Shown: positions 8,007-18,102, counted from the first letter of the stretch. The stretch is DNA of 64,000 bases from Desulfovibrio sp. JC022 (GCF_010470665.1 NZ_VOPZ01000004.1:1-64000); one strand, 5' to 3'. Numbers and translations: made by a program. Notes: generated from the sequence alone by a model not told the origin.

Positions 8007-9743
8007 ATGGGATTCTTTTCTAAAGTAAAAAAATTGTGGAGCAGCCCTGAAGAAAAGGCTGAACAAGCACTTAAAGACTATCTCGGCGATGATTATGAGC
8101 CGCAAGAAGAAGTAGAAGAACCGGAAGTTAAAGCTCAGCCGGAACCTGAGCCCGCACCCGAACCTGAACCGACTCCTGAGCCGGAGCGCGTTGAACCGGA
8201 ACCTGTTGAAACCAAAGTCGAAGCAGAGCCGGAACAAGTTGAAGAAAAAGCTGAAATCCCGGCAGAAGAGCCGATTATCGAAGAGCCTGCTTCTGAGCCG
8301 GAAATCACCGAGCAAACTCCTGTTGCAGAAGTGGAACCTGTTGCCGAACCTGAGCAGGAAATAATCGTAGATACTCCAGCTGTAGAAGTGGAACCGGAAC
8401 CAGTTGCCGAACCTGCGCAGGAAGTTATCGAAGAAACTCCCGCTGCTGAAATGGAACCTGTTGCGAAAAAAACAGTTGCGCCAGCCGGACCGACCATCCT
8501 TGAACCGGTTATGGAAACCGAAGCTCAGCCCGCGGAAGACAAGCCGCAGTGGCAGATTGAGCTGACCAAATCCCTGCAACAGGCAGAACCGCGACTTTCC
8601 GTATGGCTGGGCCTGATCCTTGAGGGAATCGAGGAAGCCGGAGACGATCTCTGGGATCGCCTTGCCTTCCTGCTGGAAGCACTTGAAGCACCGAGGAATG
8701 AAGCCGAAGACTTCATCGTCCGCTTCAAAGATTGGCTCGAAGACATGGATTACGAGTATGTGGATGATTTCCGCTCCGAACTCCAGTACCGTCTGGCCCT
8801 CGCCCTTGAACTTGAGGATGAGGAAGACGAACGCAGTCGCCTGTTCATCAAGCTTTCCGAAGGTCTGAACAAGACCCGTGAGCAGATCACCAAGCGTATC
8901 GATTCCATGCTCTCCAGCCATACCGACTTTGATGATGATTTCTGGGAAGAATTCGAGGAAATCCTGATCATGGCTGATGTCGGTTACGATGCTTCCATGG
9001 AACTGGTGGAGCGCATGAAAGAGCGCATCCGCAAGGCCGGGGAAACCAACCCTGAGAATTTCAAAGACTTGTTGCGTGAAGAACTGGACGATATTTTTAA
9101 AGTCCCCAAACGCATCAAAGCATTCAACCCGCCGGAAGTCGTCATGATGATCGGCGTAAACGGTGTCGGTAAAACCACCACAATCGCAAAACTGGCCCAC
9201 CGCGCTCAGATGCAGGGCCGCAAGGTACTCATCGTTGCCGGTGATACTTTCCGCGCTGCCGCCATCGGTCAGCTCGAAGTCTGGGCCCGCCGCGTGGGTG
9301 CTGGATTCTACGCCAAGGAAGAAGGCTCTGACCCAGCAGCCGTAGCATTTGAAGCCATCGACTACGCAGTCAAAAACGGCTACGACCTCATGCTGCTCGA
9401 TACTGCCGGACGTCTGCACAACAAAGCCAACCTTATGGAAGAACTGCTTAAAATCCGCAGGGTCCTCGGCAAGAAGCACGATGAAGCACCGCACCGCAGC
9501 GTGCTGGTCATCGATGCCACCACCGGACAGAACGCCCTCTCCCAGACCAAGATCTTCAACGAAGAAATCGGCGTTGATGAACTGATCCTGACCAAGCTTG
9601 ACGGAACAGCCAAAGGCGGAGTCATGATATCAGTTACCATGCAGCACAAAATCCCCATCACCCACATCGGTTTGGGCGAGAAAATGGAAGACCTCAGACC
9701 GTTTAACGGCGAGGACTTTGCTAAGGCTTTGTTGCTGTCGTAA
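8007..9743 (+). CDS. ftsY: Signal recognition particle receptor FtsY
   Basis: FtsY is the GTPase that docks SRP-bound ribosomes at the inner membrane. The C-terminal NG domain is complete: the P-loop GVNGVGKTTT near residues 383-392, DTAGR, and TKLDGTAKGG. The first 30 residues (MGFFSKVKKLWSS) form a basic amphipathic stretch suited to membrane contact. Residues about 30-170 are an extremely acidic Pro/Glu-rich A-domain with repeated EPEP and VAEPEQE units. At 578 residues it is longer than E. coli FtsY (497), the difference lying in this acidic part. AAGGGG precedes the ATG. The gene has its own terminator. Confidence 0.96.
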   Translation: MGFFSKVKKLWSSPEEKAEQALKDYLGDDYEPQEEVEEPEVKAQPEPEPAPEPEPTPEPERVEPEPVETKVEAEPEQVEEKAEIPAEEPIIEEPASEPEITEQTPVAEVEPVAEPEQEIIVDTPAVEVEPEPVAEPAQEVIEETPAAEMEPVAKKTVAPAGPTILEPVMETEAQPAEDKPQWQIELTKSLQQAEPRLSVWLGLILEGIEEAGDDLWDRLAFLLEALEAPRNEAEDFIVRFKDWLEDMDYEYVDDFRSELQYRLALALELEDEEDERSRLFIKLSEGLNKTREQITKRIDSMLSSHTDFDDDFWEEFEEILIMADVGYDASMELVERMKERIRKAGETNPENFKDLLREELDDIFKVPKRIKAFNPPEVVMMIGVNGVGKTTTIAKLAHRAQMQGRKVLIVAGDTFRAAAIGQLEVWARRVGAGFYAKEEGSDPAAVAFEAIDYAVKNGYDLMLLDTAGRLHNKANLMEELLKIRRVLGKKHDEAPHRSVLVIDATTGQNALSQTKIFNEEIGVDELILTKLDGTAKGGVMISVTMQHKIPITHIGLGEKMEDLRPFNGEDFAKALLLS

Positions 9744-9766
9744 GGTTTAAAAGAATATAAAATTGG

Positions 9767-9803
9767 AAATCCCGTCCGGCGGTTGAGCTGGACGGGATTT
9801 TTT
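9767..9803 (+). terminator. ftsY terminator
   Basis: AAATCCCGTCC (9767-9777) pairs with GGACGGGATTT (9790-9800), followed by T residues. The convergent pseudouridine synthase gene ends at 9838, so the hairpin may work in both directions. Confidence 0.85.
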
Positions 9804-9837
9804 ATACAAACAAATAAGAATACAGAAATTAAAAGAC

Positions 9838-10743
9838 TTACCACCCCGTCTCACAAACCGCCTCAAAACCGGGCAGAATAATCTTCCGGTGATGCAGATA
9901 CATCCTGTCCGCCCCGTCCTCGCGACCATAAAGAGAATCACCAACAATAGGAAATCCCGCATGGGCGAGGTGGGCGCGAATCTGGTGGCGGGCGCCCTTG
10001 GCTATCCGTATATCTAAAAGAGATGTGCCGTCTTCATAGCTTTTCACCACCTCTGCACTGGTCCAGCGTTCCGGTGAAGCCTGCTCATCGAGCACTTTTG
10101 TGCGCTTGCGATCTTCGGTATCGAGTCTGTTCTTTACGATAAAAGATTCATCAGGGATGCCATGCACCTTGGCATGGTAAATTTTATCCACGGTACTTGA
10201 ATCCTCGTATGCGCGAAATTCATTTTCCCTTTCCACTCCGAAGGCGACCAGCAACATCCCGGAAGTAAGAAAGTCCAGCCTGTTAGCAAGAATAGGGTCC
10301 TGTCCCGAAAAAATTCCGTCCAGACATTCTTCTACTGAAGGTGCCGGGCTTCCTGCAACTGCCGCTGAATGAAGACCTTCAGGTTTGTAAACAGCACCGA
10401 ACCCATCACCCTGCTTGACCACCTTTACCCGAGACAAAATCTCCACAGCGCAAGAGCGGTCCTCAGCGTCAAATAGAACAACTTCCGCGCCGGAAAACAT
10501 CTTCAGACCGGAACGGCAGCTGCGACCATTGACGGTAACACATCCACTCTCAATAAGCCGCCTGCGCTCACGAAGTCCGCTTTCAGGAAGCATCTTGAGC
10601 ATAAATTTATCCAGCCGCTGACCTTCGTCGCTATCTTCAGCTATTCTTTTGTCAATTTCATTCAATTTTATATCTTCCGTTTCTGTTAGTTGATCCCCAA
10701 TCCAATCAATCAAACAGGGTTTACGCTGCAAGGGAAACAGCAT
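9838..10743 (-). CDS. RluA-family RNA pseudouridine synthase
   Basis: The protein has an N-terminal S4 RNA-binding domain (EGQRLDKFMLKMLPESG through SGCVTVNGR) and a pseudouridine synthase domain. The catalytic aspartate lies in ANRLDFLTSGMLL, where most RluA/RluD enzymes have HRLD; the aspartate itself is kept. The substrate-binding GARHQIRAHLAHAGFPIVGD motif is intact. It should isomerise specific uridines in ribosomal RNA or tRNA, but the site cannot be told. The start is uncertain: ATG at 10743 is used here, TTG at 10761 lies upstream, and TTG at 10665 has GGAAG eight bases before it and would give a more typical 275-residue protein. Confidence 0.87.
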   Translation of the reverse strand: MLFPLQRKPCLIDWIGDQLTETEDIKLNEIDKRIAEDSDEGQRLDKFMLKMLPESGLRERRRLIESGCVTVNGRSCRSGLKMFSGAEVVLFDAEDRSCAVEILSRVKVVKQGDGFGAVYKPEGLHSAAVAGSPAPSVEECLDGIFSGQDPILANRLDFLTSGMLLVAFGVERENEFRAYEDSSTVDKIYHAKVHGIPDESFIVKNRLDTEDRKRTKVLDEQASPERWTSAEVVKSYEDGTSLLDIRIAKGARHQIRAHLAHAGFPIVGDSLYGREDGADRMYLHHRKIILPGFEAVCETGW

Positions 10744-10857
10744 ACAACTCACTAAGCGCAATGAAATTTATTCAACCTGCCGTTTTTACAGCAAGTACCT
10801 ACTTCTAAGCTGCCAAACGGTCTTAATCAACCTTTTCCCAAGATAGCAGGTTTTGCC

Positions 10858-11772
10858 GTGAATATTAAAGGCTGTATCTTCGTCATCTGTGCCGCGATCA
10901 TGTGGGGTCTGATCGGCCCCATTTCCAAATTCCCCATAGAACAGGGAGTTGCACCACTTGAGAATGCCTTCTGGCGGGCAGTTTTCGCATGGATGCTCTT
11001 TGCTGTCCATGCCTGCCGCATCCGGGCAATCAAAATCGACCTTAAAGACCTGCCCCAGATTCTAGGTTTCGGCTTTGTGGGCGTGACCATCTTTTACGGT
11101 TCCTACCAGTTGGCGGTACAGGATGTAGGCGCGGCCCTTGCCTCGGTCTTGCTCTACACAGCCCCGGTATGGGTGGCCTTCATGTCATGGCTGCTGCTGG
11201 GTGAAAAAATGACTCCGGTCAAGATTTCCGCCATGCTGATAACCATCAGCGGAGTAGCCTGTGTTTCTCTCGGACCCCAGATTTTCGGAACCGGGACTGA
11301 AATGACCTTCACCTGGCCGGGCATCATCTTCGGTCTGACTTCCGGGTTCACCTACGCCCTCTACTACATCTACGGTAAGACCATCTTCGCACGCTACACC
11401 ACACCGACAATATTTCTCTATGCCCTGCCCGTGGGGGCAATCTTCCTGCTGCCCTTTTTTGAGTTCACCCCCAAAACCGGAACCTCATGGATGAGCCTCA
11501 TCGCGCTGGCCCTGATCTGCACCTACGGCGCATACTCTATTTACTACGCGGGCCTGAAATGGCTGGAACCAACATCCGCCTCGGTAATAGCCACCATCGA
11601 ACCCGTAATCGCCGCCATTCTCGCATGGCTGTGGTGGAACGAAAGCTTTGACTGGACCGGATACATCGGCAGTGCGCTGATTATTTCAGCAGTGCTTATG
11701 ATTGTAATGGAAAATAAAATTATCGCATTTTTTGCCTCTGGAGCCCAAAAAGTAAATGCTAAAACAAGTTAA
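10858..11772 (+). CDS. DMT-superfamily (EamA) transporter
   Basis: The 304-residue protein contains about ten membrane helices arranged as two EamA repeats; each repeat has the typical end seen in LLYTAPVWVAFMSWLLLGEK and VIATIEPVIAAILAWLWWNE. Family members export amino acids or other metabolites, or import drugs; the substrate here is unknown. Translation begins at GTG with a weak AGG seven bases upstream. The stop lies 17 bases inside the following helicase-nuclease gene, so the two are translationally coupled although functionally unrelated. Confidence 0.87.
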   Translation: MNIKGCIFVICAAIMWGLIGPISKFPIEQGVAPLENAFWRAVFAWMLFAVHACRIRAIKIDLKDLPQILGFGFVGVTIFYGSYQLAVQDVGAALASVLLYTAPVWVAFMSWLLLGEKMTPVKISAMLITISGVACVSLGPQIFGTGTEMTFTWPGIIFGLTSGFTYALYYIYGKTIFARYTTPTIFLYALPVGAIFLLPFFEFTPKTGTSWMSLIALALICTYGAYSIYYAGLKWLEPTSASVIATIEPVIAAILAWLWWNESFDWTGYIGSALIISAVLMIVMENKIIAFFASGAQKVNAKTS

Positions 11773-14700
11773 GGCTTCTGCCGGGTCTGGTAAGACCTAC
11801 GAACTTACTGCACGATTCCTGTCCCTCTTAGCAGGGGCGCAGGAAGAAGATTCCGTCCCGGTATGTAAAAGCTCACAGGGAAAAGGATACTGCTGGCCTG
11901 AGATCATGGCCGTTACCTTTACCAATAAGGCTGCGGCAGAGATGAAAGAACGCGTCATCCGTTCCCTGAAAAACCGCGCTCTGGACATTGAAGGCGACGG
12001 ACTGGGCGCGGACTGGAAACCTCTGGACGCAAAAAAGCAACTCATCCCCATCCTGCAACGCTACAATCGGCTGAATATCCGTACTATTGATAGCTTGCTG
12101 AACCTGCTGGTGCGCATCTTCGCCCTTGAACTGGGACTAAGCCCGGAATTCGAACTGCTCTTTGAACCGCAAGCCCTATTCGAGCCGAACTTCAACAAAT
12201 TCCTAGCCCAATGCGAAGAAGGCGACCTGCTGCGCAAAGAGCTACTGGACGATGCAGTGGACAGCCTAGTGCTCAAGGAAGAAAAGCAGGGGTTCTGGCT
12301 CTCCGAACAAATGCGCATGCGCTTGCTCTCCATCCTGACCCACGTCATCGACCATCCGGCGGAGAGGCTTACGGATCAGGAGGCAATAGCCGGACTGCTG
12401 CAAATGGAATTCGACGCATTCCAGAAAGCAGTGCGCGACCTGTCGGCACTCATTGATGCAGACAAGCTTGCGGCCTCGGCCCATCTGAAGAAATATCTGG
12501 CCCATACCGCAACCATTGATTTCATGGACCTGCCCAAGGAATCAACCATGGTTGCCAAGGACAGCTTTGAGGATTGCGTTAATAAAAAATCCAAAGGCGA
12601 CATCGGTTCCTATCACGAAAAAGTATACGCGGACCTGAAGCAAGCCCATGAAATTTACCGCGACAAGGCCACCATTCTACGCGGGGCCTATGCACTGGCC
12701 CCGTTTGTACGCATTGTAGAGGAAATCCGGGCCGACATCATTGAATACCAGACCCGCAACGGCATGCTGCTCAGTGCGGATTTACCTAAAGTGGCAAGCT
12801 ACGTACTGCAAGGCGGTAGCGCTTTGCCCGATGCATTTTGCCGCATGGGTTCCCGGCTGCACCACTTGCTGGTTGACGAATTTCAGGACACAAGCCTTGC
12901 CCAGTGGCAGGCCATGATTCCGCTGGCTGTGGAATGCTTATCCAAGGCGGGCAGTCTTTTTTATGTGGGCGATGTTAAGCAGGCCATCTACAGTTGGCGC
13001 GGGGGCCGTTCCGAACTTTTTGATGAAGTAGGACAGGACCCGGAACTCTACGCTCTTTCCGAATTCACTCCTGCTAATCTTGATTACAACTGGCGCAGCC
13101 TTGAGCACGTTATCGGATTCAACAATGAATTCTTTGAGGCCTTGGCGGACTATGATCTTGCCCTCGACCTTTCAGAAAAGCTCTACCCCAACAGCCCGGA
13201 AGAACAGCAGATCGAACTGGCCCAAAACATTTCCCATTCATTTGAAAAAGCATCCCAGCAGCTGCCTCCGGGACAGGATCGCGCAGGCGGGTACGTACGG
13301 CTGCAAAGGGTTTTCGCTTCCAGCTCACAAGAAATCGTGGACGAAACCCGCCGCAATTTTGACCTGCTCATGGATAAGTTGTTCCCCCGCCGCGAATACC
13401 GGGATGTCTGCGTATTGGTTCGCTCCAACGGGCATGCACAGCTGGTCTGCGATTGGCTGGTAGAAAAATCCATCCCGGTGATCACTGAAAACAGCTTGCA
13501 ACTGGACCGCCATCCCATCGTGCGCCAGATGGTTTCCCTGCTCAAATTCCTTGATTACCCGCAGGACGACCTCGCTTTTCTTGAATTCATTTGCGGACAG
13601 GAAATATTCGGACACATCTCAAAGATTGAACACGAAGCCCTCTTCAAATGGCTGGCCGAACGCGACAAAGGACCGCTGCACCGCCGCTTTTCCGAAGAAT
13701 ACCCGGATTTTTGGAACACGCACATTTCGCCCTTCCTGCGCAAGTCCGGCTTGATGACCCCGTACGACCTTGCCAGCGAAATGGTTTCCCGCTTCAAACT
13801 TATCGAAACCTACCCGCAGGATGAACTATACATCCGCCGCTTCCTTGAAGTGGTTCACCTTGCCGAGGAAAAACGCGGTACATCGCTGGCTGCATTTCTT
13901 GATTTCTGGGAACTTTCATCCGCCGAGGAAAAAGTCCCCCTGCCGGAATCAGTCAACGCGGTACGCATCATGACTATTCATAAATCCAAGGGGCTGGAAT
14001 TCCCGGTCATTGTGGTGCCCTTCCATAACTGGTCTGTATCCGGCCCGGACAGTTCTCTGGCAGACATTCAAATAGATGGACAGACTATGCTCACTCCCAT
14101 GAGCAGCTCACTGGGCGATATTTATTACGAGAACCGCACCCGCATGTTCAGCGAACAGCTTAACCTGCTCTATGTGGCTTGGACCCGAGCAGGACAAGAA
14201 CTTTACGGTTTTCTGCCCTCGGAAAAGACACGGGGTGTAAGTCCGGCACTTGCTGCCATTGAAATGATTCTGGAAGACAAATTCGATGATCTCGGTTTGC
14301 TGGAATATGGCGTGAATCCTGAAAAAGAAGAACAAACTCCCGCCCCCGAACCAGAAGAATCGCAGACAGCTTCAGCTGACGATTTCTGCGAACCAGAAGC
14401 CAATGGACTCCCCGAACCGGAACTCATGGGCTGGCTGCCGAGACTGCGCGTTTACCGCCATAACCTCGAAGATTATTCCTATGATGCGCGTATGCGCGGG
14501 GAACTGGCCCACAACGCCATGGAAAACCTGATCCTCACCGGGGATGACGAGGCCGACTGTCTCCGCAGTGCCGAGGCCGCCTTTGCCAAGTTCCCGGCAG
14601 TGACCGAGGAGGAAGACGTGCTGGTCCCGGAAGTGACAAACATGGCCCTCTGGGCCTTATCGGTCCCGGATGTACGTACCGCTATCGAACGCGGCAGGCC

Positions 14701-14932
14701 GGAAGTAGCCATTATGGATGCGAAAGGCGAAACCCATCGCGCCGATTTGCTGCTCTTGGAAGATAAACGGGCACTGGTAGTTGAATACAAGACCGGACAG
14801 CCTTCGCCTGAAAACGAAAAGCAGGTCAAAAGATATTTGAAGCTATTACGAGACATGTACGGTGACGAGAAAGAATTACGCGGCCTGTTGGTCTATTTAG
14901 ATGGAAAATTTACCAGAGAAATCAATTTATGA
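11756..14932 (+). CDS. AddA-like helicase-nuclease (UvrD/RecB family)
   Basis: The 1058-residue protein is a superfamily 1 DNA helicase joined to a RecB-type nuclease. Helicase motifs in order are ASAGSGKTYELT (Walker A, residues 7-18), LLVDEFQDTSLAQW (near 373), VGDVKQAIYSWRGG, YNWRS, MTIHKSKGLEFPVIVV (near 739) and LLYVAWTRA. The C-terminus has the PD-(D/E)XK nuclease signature DLLLLEDKRALVVEYKTGQ near residue 1000. With the AddB-like protein encoded next it should process double-strand DNA ends for RecA-dependent repair. It starts inside the DMT gene and is followed by a 216-base inverted repeat element. Because it is diverged from Bacillus AddA, the subunit name is by analogy. Confidence 0.88.
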   Translation: MLKQVKASAGSGKTYELTARFLSLLAGAQEEDSVPVCKSSQGKGYCWPEIMAVTFTNKAAAEMKERVIRSLKNRALDIEGDGLGADWKPLDAKKQLIPILQRYNRLNIRTIDSLLNLLVRIFALELGLSPEFELLFEPQALFEPNFNKFLAQCEEGDLLRKELLDDAVDSLVLKEEKQGFWLSEQMRMRLLSILTHVIDHPAERLTDQEAIAGLLQMEFDAFQKAVRDLSALIDADKLAASAHLKKYLAHTATIDFMDLPKESTMVAKDSFEDCVNKKSKGDIGSYHEKVYADLKQAHEIYRDKATILRGAYALAPFVRIVEEIRADIIEYQTRNGMLLSADLPKVASYVLQGGSALPDAFCRMGSRLHHLLVDEFQDTSLAQWQAMIPLAVECLSKAGSLFYVGDVKQAIYSWRGGRSELFDEVGQDPELYALSEFTPANLDYNWRSLEHVIGFNNEFFEALADYDLALDLSEKLYPNSPEEQQIELAQNISHSFEKASQQLPPGQDRAGGYVRLQRVFASSSQEIVDETRRNFDLLMDKLFPRREYRDVCVLVRSNGHAQLVCDWLVEKSIPVITENSLQLDRHPIVRQMVSLLKFLDYPQDDLAFLEFICGQEIFGHISKIEHEALFKWLAERDKGPLHRRFSEEYPDFWNTHISPFLRKSGLMTPYDLASEMVSRFKLIETYPQDELYIRRFLEVVHLAEEKRGTSLAAFLDFWELSSAEEKVPLPESVNAVRIMTIHKSKGLEFPVIVVPFHNWSVSGPDSSLADIQIDGQTMLTPMSSSLGDIYYENRTRMFSEQLNLLYVAWTRAGQELYGFLPSEKTRGVSPALAAIEMILEDKFDDLGLLEYGVNPEKEEQTPAPEPEESQTASADDFCEPEANGLPEPELMGWLPRLRVYRHNLEDYSYDARMRGELAHNAMENLILTGDDEADCLRSAEAAFAKFPAVTEEEDVLVPEVTNMALWALSVPDVRTAIERGRPEVAIMDAKGETHRADLLLLEDKRALVVEYKTGQPSPENEKQVKRYLKLLRDMYGDEKELRGLLVYLDGKFTREINL

Positions 14933-14934
14933 TT

Positions 14935-15150
14935 GCCTCCGGCGGCCCTCCGGGGGCCAAAGAACCCTTTTGAAAAAGGGTTCTCTGGACTCTCCTAAAA
15001 CTTTTAATAGTTTTAGAATGTCCTTTATATAAAATATTTTTGCGTTTTAAAATGCGAAGCGGCGAAGCCATACTAAAAAGTTTTGGGATTCTTAAACCCT
15101 TTTCCCAAAAGGGTTTAGGGTTTAAGGCCCTCGGCAGAGCCGCCGGAGGC
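14935..15150. repeat. Inverted pair of modular intergenic repeats (copy A)
   Basis: Two copies of the repeat face each other. The left one begins GCCTCCGGCGGCC two bases after the addA-like stop, then shows a GGCCC/GGGCC hairpin and the hairpin AGAACCCTTTTG/AAAAGGGTTCT. The right one reads in the opposite direction and contains AAGCGGCGAAGCC, AAAAGTTTTGGGATTC, AAACCCTTTT/AAAAGGGTTT and ends GCCGCCGGAGGC. Its GGAGG sits six bases before the ATG of the addB-like gene and serves as its ribosome-binding site. Related single copies lie at 27.9, 43.5 and 50.2 kb. Confidence 0.85.
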
Positions 15151-15155
15151 ATACT

Positions 15156-18062
15156 ATGACAAATAAAAAAAATATCCAGATAATCTCGTGGAAAGAAGAT
15201 TTCATTGAAAATCTTGCCACTACTATAATCAATGATTCTGACGGCGACCTGAGCAAAGTCACGGTCATTGTCCCGCACCACCGCCCGGCCCGTTATTTGA
15301 AAAAGGCCCTTGCGGGCTCGGAGCAACTGCCTAAGCCGTGCATCCTGCCGGAAATTTATTCATTCTCCGACTTCGTATCCTCACTTATCCCCAAACTTAC
15401 CGCCGAGTTTCCACGCAAGATCGGCAAGTTGGATCAAGTCGGACTGCTCTTTGATATCATTGAAAAACTGCGCAGTGAATCCACGGGCATGCTTTCCAAA
15501 ATGCCTACGGATCTGCAAATGTTTTTCCCGTGGGGTACCCGACTGGCTTCCCTGCTTGAAGATCTGCTGCGTCAGGATATCAAACCGCGCAACCTGACCA
15601 TGCTTCAGGGCGAAGTGCTGGAATGGGCCGCTGCCCTGCTCGAAGAACTGGAAATAATTTTCGTCCGTTACCTAGAAGAGCTGGAGAAACGCGGCTGGGC
15701 TACTTCCGGTCTGGAAAACCGCACCTTAGTTGAAAATTTCAGCGGCCTTGATGATATCCTCAAGGACCGCAAACTTTACTTGGCAGGATTCTACGGAGTC
15801 AGCGGCGTGGAAGATATGTTCTTCCGCTACCTCTGGGAAAATCTGGGTCTACAGGTCATCTGGCACAGTGATCCCGGACTTGCTGAAGGTCGCAAAGGAC
15901 ACTTTGCTGTGCGTGAACATCGACTCTGGCTGCAAAACTGGAAAGCTGAAGCAGTTTCGGAGCATTCTGCAAAAGGAAGCTGCAAACTGCCGGAACTGAA
16001 ATTCTTTGAAGGGTTCGACCGCCATTCACAGCTCTGCGCCATGCGCGATGAACTGTGCTCACAAAAAGTGGAAGGCTGCGCCGTGGTCCTACCGGACACC
16101 TCTTTGCTGCTCCCGGTCATGCACCATTTGCCGGAACAGGACATCAACATCAGTATGGGATATCCGCTGGAACGCTCAGCCCTGAACGGATTAGTGGAAG
16201 CCGTCCTCAAATTACAGGAAAACCGCAACGTCCATAACTTTTACTGGAAAGATATTCTGGGACTGATCCGCCATCCCTACCTGAAAATGCTGGAAGTAAA
16301 CGGCGACCAGCCCTTGCGGACCATCTTCCACCAATGGGAAAACGCACTTCGTCACGGCGCGCCTTATGCAAACGTGAAAGATTTTGTCCCGGTCTACAGC
16401 GACGACAACGGCAATCTGGTGGACAACCCGGAAACCACCGAGGAACTGCGCGCTGAAGCGGTACAGGTCTGCATCGACGGATTCAAGGATATTGAGACTC
16501 TCTCTGAGCTTGCGGACAGTCTGCAAGCTATGGCAGAAATGCTCCGCCAGCGAGGCGGCACCCTCTGGAACCGCTACCTGCTGGATTCGGAATGTCTATT
16601 CCGGCTCATGAACGAAGTCATCCCCGAACTGCGCGAAAGCTCCATCAGCAATGAAATTTTCGGGCAATCGCTCTGCTTTTCCATTTTTCGGCAATTGCTC
16701 TCATCACAGCGCGTATCATTTGAGCCGGACCCAATTTCCGGTATGCAGGTGCTCGGTATGCTGGAAAGTCGCCTTTTAAATTTTAAGCGAACTTTTATTC
16801 TTGATACCGTTGATGAAAAACTGCCCGGCACTGATCCCTATGACCCTCTGCTCCCGGACCAGTTGCGGCACCTGCTGGACCTGCCGGATTCACGGGAAAG
16901 GGAATCTGTTGCTACCTACAACTTCTACCGCTTAATCATGGGCAGCGAAGAATCCTGCATCTTTTATCAAAGCGGTGTGCAGCCCGGTCTGCTGGATTCA
17001 AAATCCATCCGCTCCCGTTTTGTGGAACAGCTACTCTGGGAAATGGAACAGCAACGTAAGGAAATCATCACTCCGGGTGATGACTTCCCACTCAAAGCCG
17101 TTAATTTCCCCGTGGGAGCCATCGTAAACAGTCCAGCATCCATTCCAAAAGAACCATTGCAGGACAAACTGCAAAACCTGCTCAAGTTCAAAGGACTCTC
17201 CCCATCTGCCATCGACTGTTACGTGGGATGCCCTAAGCTGTTTTTTTTCCGTTACCTTTCCAATGTACGTGAGAGCGTAACTGTGGATCAGGACGGAGAC
17301 CGCGCCGGATTTGGGGATCTGATTCATTCCGTGCTCAAGGATTTTCTTGAACCGCACCTGAATAAAGATATCAGCGGCGCAGATCTGGATGCAGATCAAT
17401 TACAGGATTTGTTCATGCTCCGGCTGGAACGGGATTCGCTCTATCCCAACCTTGCCTACGACATAAAAAAATCTTTAGAACAGGCCGGGAAAAATCGACT
17501 CTCCCTATTCTTAAAAAATATGAAGCCGACCAAAATAGTAGAACTGGAATCAGACTCACAGGCCGAGCTTGAAATGGATGATTTCAAAGTCAGAATCCAC
17601 GGACGTGTGGACCGGGTGGATGAACGGGCCGGGGAACGATACGTGCTGGACTACAAGACCGGCCGACTCCATTTGCCCCGCAAATCCTTCTGGGATGATG
17701 AATCCATCTGGGGTCCGTTGCTGGATGATCCGCAGGCGATCTACCATGACGGCACACCCTTTCTTGAAAAAATCAAGGGAACGGCGAACAGTCTGCAACT
17801 TCCACTCTATCTACTCATGGACCAGCACACTTCTGGTGAACTGCCAAGACAGGCCGCACTGGTGGAACTGGTCACAGACGGACGGGAAAAAGGACTCTTT
17901 GATTCCAAAACAAGCGATGAAGAGCGCGAAGAAATCATTGAGACAAAAATCCCGGCCCTGAGCAAAGTGATCATCAACAACATGCTGTTAGAGGAAGATT
18001 TCAAACCCATCCGCTCCAACATGTGTGATTGGTGTGCATACCGGGAAGCCTGCGGAAGCTAA
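15156..18062 (+). CDS. AddB-like PD-(D/E)XK nuclease
   Basis: The 968-residue protein is the probable partner of the AddA-like subunit encoded upstream. Its N-terminal part resembles inactivated helicase domains of AddB/RecC, without a Walker A motif (VTVIVPHHRPARYLKKAL in its place). The C-terminal nuclease has YVLDYKTGR near residue 830. One cysteine pair at CYVGCPKLFFFRYL near 688 and a terminal cluster CDWCAYREAC at 957-966 fit the iron-sulphur cluster known to staple the AddB nuclease. Together the two proteins would resect DNA ends and respond to a Chi-like sequence. The ribosome-binding site comes from the repeat element just upstream. Confidence 0.87.
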   Translation: MTNKKNIQIISWKEDFIENLATTIINDSDGDLSKVTVIVPHHRPARYLKKALAGSEQLPKPCILPEIYSFSDFVSSLIPKLTAEFPRKIGKLDQVGLLFDIIEKLRSESTGMLSKMPTDLQMFFPWGTRLASLLEDLLRQDIKPRNLTMLQGEVLEWAAALLEELEIIFVRYLEELEKRGWATSGLENRTLVENFSGLDDILKDRKLYLAGFYGVSGVEDMFFRYLWENLGLQVIWHSDPGLAEGRKGHFAVREHRLWLQNWKAEAVSEHSAKGSCKLPELKFFEGFDRHSQLCAMRDELCSQKVEGCAVVLPDTSLLLPVMHHLPEQDINISMGYPLERSALNGLVEAVLKLQENRNVHNFYWKDILGLIRHPYLKMLEVNGDQPLRTIFHQWENALRHGAPYANVKDFVPVYSDDNGNLVDNPETTEELRAEAVQVCIDGFKDIETLSELADSLQAMAEMLRQRGGTLWNRYLLDSECLFRLMNEVIPELRESSISNEIFGQSLCFSIFRQLLSSQRVSFEPDPISGMQVLGMLESRLLNFKRTFILDTVDEKLPGTDPYDPLLPDQLRHLLDLPDSRERESVATYNFYRLIMGSEESCIFYQSGVQPGLLDSKSIRSRFVEQLLWEMEQQRKEIITPGDDFPLKAVNFPVGAIVNSPASIPKEPLQDKLQNLLKFKGLSPSAIDCYVGCPKLFFFRYLSNVRESVTVDQDGDRAGFGDLIHSVLKDFLEPHLNKDISGADLDADQLQDLFMLRLERDSLYPNLAYDIKKSLEQAGKNRLSLFLKNMKPTKIVELESDSQAELEMDDFKVRIHGRVDRVDERAGERYVLDYKTGRLHLPRKSFWDDESIWGPLLDDPQAIYHDGTPFLEKIKGTANSLQLPLYLLMDQHTSGELPRQAALVELVTDGREKGLFDSKTSDEEREEIIETKIPALSKVIINNMLLEEDFKPIRSNMCDWCAYREACGS

Positions 18063-18102
18063 TTCTTTCTAAACAATTAACGATTCCCAAAAGGATATAG
18101 CT

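Noticed and set aside
8004-9494. A 496-residue open frame opposite ftsY
   Set aside because: It is the complement of ftsY, kept open by the biased codons of that gene; its predicted protein is Phe/Arg-rich low-complexity sequence with no domain.
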